Source: Streptosporangiaceae bacterium
GTDB taxonomy: Bacteria; Actinomycetota; Actinomycetes; Streptosporangiales; Streptosporangiaceae
NCBI GenBank assembly: GCA_030040475.1
Contig: JASHTQ010000474.1
Coordinates: 1 to 27,702 of the forward strand
Reading direction: 5' to 3'
DNA: 27,702 nt
Position numbers and translations under genes: made by a program. This document shows positions 23,561 to 27,702 of the stretch, piece after piece; the first letter of the stretch is position 1, and the number at the start of each line of letters is the position of its first letter. Below the pieces are notes generated by a model. The model did not search any database. It worked only from the letters and a program-made list of their open reading frames with translations, and was not told where the DNA came from.

Positions 23561-24573
23561 CGGCGGATGCTCCGCTCGCTGCTGGCCGGCACTGGCTGGC
23601 TGGGAGCTGGCAGGCTGCCGTCCTGGCGGCGCAGGCAGCGCACCAGCGCGTCGTCGAGTTCGGACAGGTCCGGCTCGACCTGGGTGCACCTGTCCACCGT
23701 GTACGGGCACCGCGGGTGGAACCGGCAGCCGGACGGCGGCGCGGCCAGGTCGGGCGGGCTGCCCGGGATGCCCTTGAGCGGGACCTTGGGGCCGCGGATG
23801 GACGGGAAGGCCTCGAGCAGGCCCTGGGTGTACGGGTGCTGCGGGCGGTCGAAGACCGTCCTTGTCGGGCCGAACTCGTCCACCTGCCCGGCGTACATCA
23901 CCATCAGCCGGTCGGAGAAGTGGCTGATCAGGGACATGTCGTGGGTGACGAAGATGACCGCGAAGCCGTAGCTGAGCTGGAGTTCCTTGATCTGGGCCAT
24001 CAGCGAGCGCTGCGCCACCACGTCGAGCGCGGAGGTGGGCTCGTCCATGATCACCAGGTCCGGGGTGAACAGCATCGCCATCGCGATCATCGACCGCTGC
24101 CGCATCCCGCCCGACAGCTGGTGCGGGTAGCTGCCCAGGTGCACGGGGTCGATGCCGACCATCCGCAGCACCTCGGCCGACCTGGCCGCGATCTCCTCCC
24201 GGGACGGCTTGCCGTGCGCCCGCATCGCGTCGGCGAACTGCGCCCCGATCGACTTGACCGGGTTCAGCGCGTTCATCGCGCTCTGCATGACGACCGACAT
24301 GTCCCGCCAGCGGACCGCGGACAGCTGCTTGTCGGTCAGGCCCACCAGGTCGGTGCCCTTGAACGTCACGCTGCCGGCGACGACAGCAGCCGGCGGGGAC
24401 AGCAGCTGGGCCACCGCGAACAGCAACGTCGACTTCCCGCAGCCCGACTCGCCCACGATGCCGAGGAACTCGCCCCGGTCCAGGGTGAACGACACGCCGT
24501 CCACCGCCCGGACGTCGCCGCGGTCCAGCACGTAGTCCACGGACAGGCCGACGACCTCAAGCACTTCGGACAC
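23557..24573 (-). CDS. Oligopeptide/oligosaccharide ABC transporter ATPase (OppD/DppD type)
   Basis: This 338-residue ATPase starts at GTG 24573 with AAGGAG just upstream (about 24588-24583). Walker A is GESGCGKST (41-49), the signature is LSGGMRQR (153-160), Walker B is [12 protein letters not shown] (173-184), and the switch His is in FVTHDM. The Opp/Dpp C-terminal region carries [15 protein letters not shown]. It overlaps the upstream permease gene by 17 bases and the downstream ATPase by four, so the transporter genes are tightly coupled. It would form the heterodimeric motor with the OppF-type protein. The tail past about residue 310 is low-complexity and rich in Pro, Ser and Arg. Confidence 0.93.
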   Translation of the reverse strand: MSEVLEVVGLSVDYVLDRGDVRAVDGVSFTLDRGEFLGIVGESGCGKSTLLFAVAQLLSPPAAVVAGSVTFKGTDLVGLTDKQLSAVRWRDMSVVMQSAMNALNPVKSIGAQFADAMRAHGKPSREEIAARSAEVLRMVGIDPVHLGSYPHQLSGGMRQRSMIAMAMLFTPDLVIMDEPTSALDVVAQRSLMAQIKELQLSYGFAVIFVTHDMSLISHFSDRLMVMYAGQVDEFGPTRTVFDRPQHPYTQGLLEAFPSIRGPKVPLKGIPGSPPDLAAPPSGCRFHPRCPYTVDRCTQVEPDLSELDDALVRCLRRQDGSLPAPSQPVPASSERSIRR

Positions 24574-25525
24574 GCTGGCTCCTTCGGGCGGTCCTTCCCG
24601 CGCTCCTTCGCACGGGCCGCAGCGCCGGGTTGCCGATCTCGTCGAAGGCGTAGTTGAGCAGGGCGAACGCCGCGCCGAGGACGGCGATGCAGGCTCCGGG
24701 CGCGATCGCCCACAGCGCCTGGCCGGTCTGCAGGGCGGCGTTGTTCTGCGCCCAGTAGAGCATCGTGCCCCAGCTGACCGTGTCCGGGTCGCCCAGGCCG
24801 ATGAACTGCAGGCTGGAGGCGAACAAGATCGCGTACAGCGCGTTGGTCAGGAAGCTCGCCACGATCAGCGAGGTCATCGTGGGGATGACCTCCATCACGA
24901 TGATGTACAGCCGGCGCTCGCCGCGCACCCTGGCCGCCTGCAGGAAATCCCTGCTGCGCAGCGTGAGCGCCTGCGCCCGCAGCTGCCGCGCCGTGTAGGA
25001 CCAGCTGGTGACGGTGATGACGACGATCAGCAGCAGCGTGCCGCCGCCGTGCGCATAGGCGGCGATCACGATCAGCAGCGGGAACAGCGGGATGACGAGC
25101 AGCACGTCGGTGAGCACGCCGAGCGAGCTGTCCCACAGCCCGCCCAGGTAGGCAGCGGCCACGCCGACCAGTACGGCGATCCCTGTGGTGGCCAGCCCGA
25201 CCGTGAACGCGATGATCATCACGTTCCTCGTTCCCCACACCAGCTGGGCGAACATGTCCTGGCCGTAGGCGGTGGTGCCGAGCAGGTGAGCGGTCGACGG
25301 CCCGAGGTGCGGCTTGTAGGCGTCCAGGCTCGGGTTGTCGTGCGCGATCACGCCGGGGAACAGCGCGACGAGGACGAAGAACACCAGCAGCACGGTGCCG
25401 ACGGTGGCCTTGCGGTTCGACCGCACCGCGCGGCCCATCCGGGCCAGCGCGTGGCTGGCCGCCGGAAATGTCGACTGGCGGCGCGGCTCGCCGGCGGGCT
25501 GGCCGAGGGACAGCGGGATCGACAT
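24557..25525 (-). CDS. ABC transporter permease (DppC/OppC type)
   Basis: This 322-residue inner-membrane protein has a first transmembrane helix at about 40-61, a periplasm-type loop with HLLGTTAYGQDMFAQLVWGTR (typical of DppC: LGTDxxGRD), and about five further helices. The cytoplasmic EAA coupling loop SRDFLQAARVRGERRLYII (191-209) contacts the ATPases. The family consensus Arg-Asp near position 90 is changed to Gln-Asp (YGQD). ATG 25525 lies 2 bases after the DppB-type stop; the ribosome site is weak, consistent with coupling to the upstream gene. It forms the membrane channel with the DppB-type permease. Confidence 0.93.
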   Translation of the reverse strand: MSIPLSLGQPAGEPRRQSTFPAASHALARMGRAVRSNRKATVGTVLLVFFVLVALFPGVIAHDNPSLDAYKPHLGPSTAHLLGTTAYGQDMFAQLVWGTRNVMIIAFTVGLATTGIAVLVGVAAAYLGGLWDSSLGVLTDVLLVIPLFPLLIVIAAYAHGGGTLLLIVVITVTSWSYTARQLRAQALTLRSRDFLQAARVRGERRLYIIVMEVIPTMTSLIVASFLTNALYAILFASSLQFIGLGDPDTVSWGTMLYWAQNNAALQTGQALWAIAPGACIAVLGAAFALLNYAFDEIGNPALRPVRRSAGRTARRSQRVRSA

Positions 25526-25527
25526 GG

Positions 25528-26514
25528 CTAGCTCGCCGCCCTGGTCCGCGGGTCGAGCACCGCGGTGACGATGTCGGCGATCAGGATCGCCACAAGCACC
25601 GCCACCGTGATGAGCAGGAACAGCGCCTGCATCAGCGGGTAGTCCTCACCCTGCACCGCCTGCAGCAGCATGAACCCCACGCCCGGGTAGTTGAACACGT
25701 ACTCGATGAGGATGGCGCCGCTGACCACGAAGCCCAGCGACATGGCAAAGCCGGTCAGGTTCGGCAAGATCGCGTTGCGCGCCGCGTAGTCGAGCATGAT
25801 CCGCCGTCCCGGCAGGCCCTTGGCCCTGGCCATCCGCACGTAGTCCTCGGCCAGCGTGGTGATCATGGTGTTCCGCATGGTCAGGATCCAGGTGCCGACC
25901 GTGGTGATCACCAGCGAGAGCGCGGGCAGGATGGAGTGGCTGAGCACGTCGCCGATGAAGTGCAGCGTGAGGCCGGGGGTGTCGCCCGTGACGTTGTAGC
26001 CGCCCACGTACGGCACCCAGTGCAGGCTGATGCCGAACACGAGCACCAGCACCATGGCCACCCAGAAGTACGGCACCGCCGAGGCGATCACGAACACCGG
26101 CGGCAGCACGCTGTCCAGCCGGCCGCCCCGCCGCCAGGCGGCGACGATGCCCAGCCCGGTGCCGAGCGCGAAGGCAAGGACCGTGCTCACGCCCACCAGG
26201 CCGAGCGTCCACCAGATCGCGCTGCCGATGACCGAGGTGACCGACGCCGGGTAGAAGTCCAGCGAGGTGCCGAAGTTGCCCGTCACCACCTGGTGCAGGT
26301 AGCTGACGTACTGCGAGGGCAGCGATTGATGCGTGTTGACGCCGAACAGGATCTCGAGCGCCTTCAGCGACTGCGGGGTGAGCTCGCCGTGGAACTTGGC
26401 CATCATGGCCAGCGCCGGGTTGCCTGGCATCAGCCGCGGCAGCAGGAAGTTGAGGGTCAGCGCCGCCCACAGCGTCAGCACGAAGAAGCCGAGGCGGCGT
26501 AGCGCGAATCTCAA
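25528..26514 (-). CDS. ABC transporter permease (DppB/OppB type)
   Basis: This 328-residue permease starts at TTG 26514, with AGGGGA about 10 bases upstream. It has an N-terminal helix (8-28) directly followed by LPRLMPGNPA, typical of DppB. Other features are GNFGTSLDFYPASV (79-92), about five more membrane helices, the EAA loop EDYVRMARAKGLPGRRIM (223-240), and the end DIVTAVLDPRTR, which is diagnostic for this family. No ATG or GTG fits better, since conserved residues begin at once. It is the first permease after the binding-protein gene, separated from it by a hairpin (26534-26561). Confidence 0.93.
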   Translation of the reverse strand: MRFALRRLGFFVLTLWAALTLNFLLPRLMPGNPALAMMAKFHGELTPQSLKALEILFGVNTHQSLPSQYVSYLHQVVTGNFGTSLDFYPASVTSVIGSAIWWTLGLVGVSTVLAFALGTGLGIVAAWRRGGRLDSVLPPVFVIASAVPYFWVAMVLVLVFGISLHWVPYVGGYNVTGDTPGLTLHFIGDVLSHSILPALSLVITTVGTWILTMRNTMITTLAEDYVRMARAKGLPGRRIMLDYAARNAILPNLTGFAMSLGFVVSGAILIEYVFNYPGVGFMLLQAVQGEDYPLMQALFLLITVAVLVAILIADIVTAVLDPRTRAAS

Positions 26515-26533
26515 GCTGGATCCCCTGGGTCAG

Positions 26534-26561
26534 GCGGGGTTGGGAGTGAGCCCAACCCCGC
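26534..26561 (-). terminator. Hairpin between the binding-protein and permease genes
   Basis: GCGGGGTTGGG (26534-26544) and CCCAACCCCGC (26551-26561) form a perfect 11-base stem with a 6-base loop, starting 8 bases after the binding-protein stop. There is no U-tract on the minus strand. In such operons a hairpin here commonly lowers or protects transcripts so that more binding protein than permease is made. Confidence 0.7.
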
Positions 26562-26569
26562 ACCCGTCG

Positions 26570-27702
26570 TTAGCGAGGCTTGAGGTGCAGCAGCACCTGC
26601 TCGTTGTCCGGATAGGCCCATACTGGCGGCTGCGCGTACGGGTCGCTAGGGGTGGGCCAGCCGGAGAAGGCCGCCGTGTCGTACTGGTACCAGTCCACCC
26701 CTTCGGTGATCGGGATGATCGGCACCTGGGACAGCATGACCTGCTCGAGCTGGTCGACGATGGAGTGCTGGGCCGCCGCGGACGTCGTGCTGGCGTACTG
26801 GTTGAGCAGGGCCTCGGTGGCGGCGTTGCTGTAGCGCTCGTAGTTGGTCGCCGCCGTCTTGCCGATCGGCGCCGTGTCGGCCGAGTTCAGCCAGTCGTTC
26901 AGCTCGTAGTACGGGCCCGGGCCGATGGTCTGCTGCTCGACGTAGGCGAGCTGGAAGTTGCCGGGGAACAGGTCGGCGTCGTAGTCGGTGTTGGTCAGGT
27001 TCTGGGGCGTCACCTGGATGCCGACGGCCTTGAGGTCCTGCACGATCACCTGCATGGAGGCGAGCCAGTCGGAGTAGTCGCCGATGTTGATCACGGTGAA
27101 GGACAGCTGCTTGCCCGCCGCGTTCACCATGATTCCGTTCGAGCCCAGGTGGTAGCCCGCCTGGGCGAGCAGCTGCTTGGCCTTGGCCGGGTCGTAGCTG
27201 TAGTTGCCGTAACCGGCCAGCGCGGAGGAGTCCAGCCAGCTTGAGTAGGTCGGGGTCACGATGCCCGCCTGGTTGGCGGCGGGCTCGTAGCCGGACTCGC
27301 CGATGCTGGAGACCTGCGGGCGGTTGATCGCGTAGGCCATCGCCTGGCGGACCTTGACGTTGGCCAGCAGCGGGTTGGTCAGGTTCGGCACCAGCGAGAC
27401 GTTCAGCACCGGCGGGAACCAGTAGTGGAAGGCCGGGCTCTTGGAGGTGTAGAAGGCCTGGATGCCCGGGATGTACTGGGCGCCCCACTGGGCCTGGCCG
27501 TCGGCCAGCTCGTCGTTGGCCGTGTTGTTGCTGGTGAAGGCCGGGTACTTCAGCGTCTTGACGTGCGGCTCACCGGGCTGCCAGTAGTGCGGGTTGGCCG
27601 TGTAGGTGATGTTCGCCGCCGTGCACGGGTTCACCTCGTAGGGACCGCTGCCGACCGGGTGGGAGTCGGGGTAGGCCACCGGGTTGGCGATCGTCGACCA
27701 GA
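26570..27702 (-). CDS. Family 5 extracellular solute-binding protein, C-terminal part
   Basis: The frame is open to the window edge, so the signal peptide and N-terminus are missing; 376 residues are visible. They match the C-terminal two-thirds of SBP family 5 (DppA/OppA, cellobiose- and chitobiose-binding relatives). Typical are HPVGSGPYEV, then NPHYWQPGEPHVKTLKYPAF, NPLLANVKVRQAMAYAINR (the conserved helix), AKQLLAQAGYHLGSNG and VPIIPITEGVDWYQYD. It would catch the substrate outside the membrane and deliver it to the permeases that follow. Family 5 proteins bind peptides, nickel, heme or oligosaccharides; ligand type here is inferred only from the sugar enzymes in the operon. It is the first visible gene of the operon. 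Confidence 0.92.
   Translation of the reverse strand, partial: WSTIANPVAYPDSHPVGSGPYEVNPCTAANITYTANPHYWQPGEPHVKTLKYPAFTSNNTANDELADGQAQWGAQYIPGIQAFYTSKSPAFHYWFPPVLNVSLVPNLTNPLLANVKVRQAMAYAINRPQVSSIGESGYEPAANQAGIVTPTYSSWLDSSALAGYGNYSYDPAKAKQLLAQAGYHLGSNGIMVNAAGKQLSFTVINIGDYSDWLASMQVIVQDLKAVGIQVTPQNLTNTDYDADLFPGNFQLAYVEQQTIGPGPYYELNDWLNSADTAPIGKTAATNYERYSNAATEALLNQYASTTSAAAQHSIVDQLEQVMLSQVPIIPITEGVDWYQYDTAAFSGWPTPSDPYAQPPVWAYPDNEQVLLHLKPR

Noticed and set aside
1..27702. CRISPR array, tRNA/rRNA genes, insertion sequences or phage attachment sites
   Set aside because: No spaced repeats, cloverleaf-like sequence, transposase or integrase motif, or flanking direct repeats were found by reading both strands.
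22553..27702. Annotation of the ABC system as a peptide or nickel importer
   Set aside because: The protein families allow it, but three downstream sugar enzymes are coupled to the transporter genes by short gaps or overlaps, so a sugar ligand is more likely.

Overview
This is chromosomal DNA of very high GC content with dense, same-strand operons, many GTG and TTG starts, and ATGA start/stop overlaps. An actinobacterium fits best (Streptomyces/Streptosporangiales-like); the genus cannot be fixed from this window. I support 24 protein-coding genes, two of them cut by the window edges. I see no rRNA, tRNA, CRISPR array, transposase or attachment site, and no gene-free stretch longer than 300 bases. 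All functions are read from motifs and context, not from database searches.

Region 1 (1-5316, plus strand) is a catabolic operon. A molybdenum-hydroxylase large subunit (5' end cut), a 2Fe-2S subunit and a second large subunit are followed by a GntR/FCD repressor and an alpha/beta hydrolase. The first four genes overlap by 4 bases each. Region 2 (5317-6363) is an isolated secreted DUF1906 protein behind a relatively AT-rich leader, ending in a perfect palindrome shared with a convergent gene.

Region 3 (6364-13237) is a divergent catabolic locus. On the minus strand a GABA-type aminotransferase is followed by a PuuB-like FAD amine oxidase. On the plus strand are a PcaB-like lyase, both subunits of a 3-oxoadipate-type CoA transferase and an esterase. 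It resembles a partial beta-ketoadipate module without ring-cleavage genes, and the lyase has lost the usual catalytic loop sequence.

Region 4 (13238-16768) has two tandem paralogous lipoproteins of the COG4315 type, a strong hairpin terminator, and a DHA2 drug exporter fused to a MarR-like DNA-binding domain. Region 5 (16769-18305) is a single cytochrome P450 on the minus strand.

Region 6 (18306-27702, minus strand) reads, in transcription order: family 5 solute-binding protein (cut by the window edge), two Dpp/Opp permeases, two ATPases, GH4 glycosidase, secreted-type GH9, and BadF/NagK-type sugar kinase. Apart from GH4 this is the gene order I recall for the Vibrio chitin-disaccharide operon (binding protein, permeases, ATPases, GH9 glucosaminidase, glucosamine kinase). 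I therefore read it as an uptake and breakdown system for a beta-linked oligosaccharide, possibly of chitosan/chitin type, rather than a peptide transporter. The GH4 next to a sugar kinase, with no PTS gene in view, and a GH9 lacking one catalytic Asp are its most unusual points.
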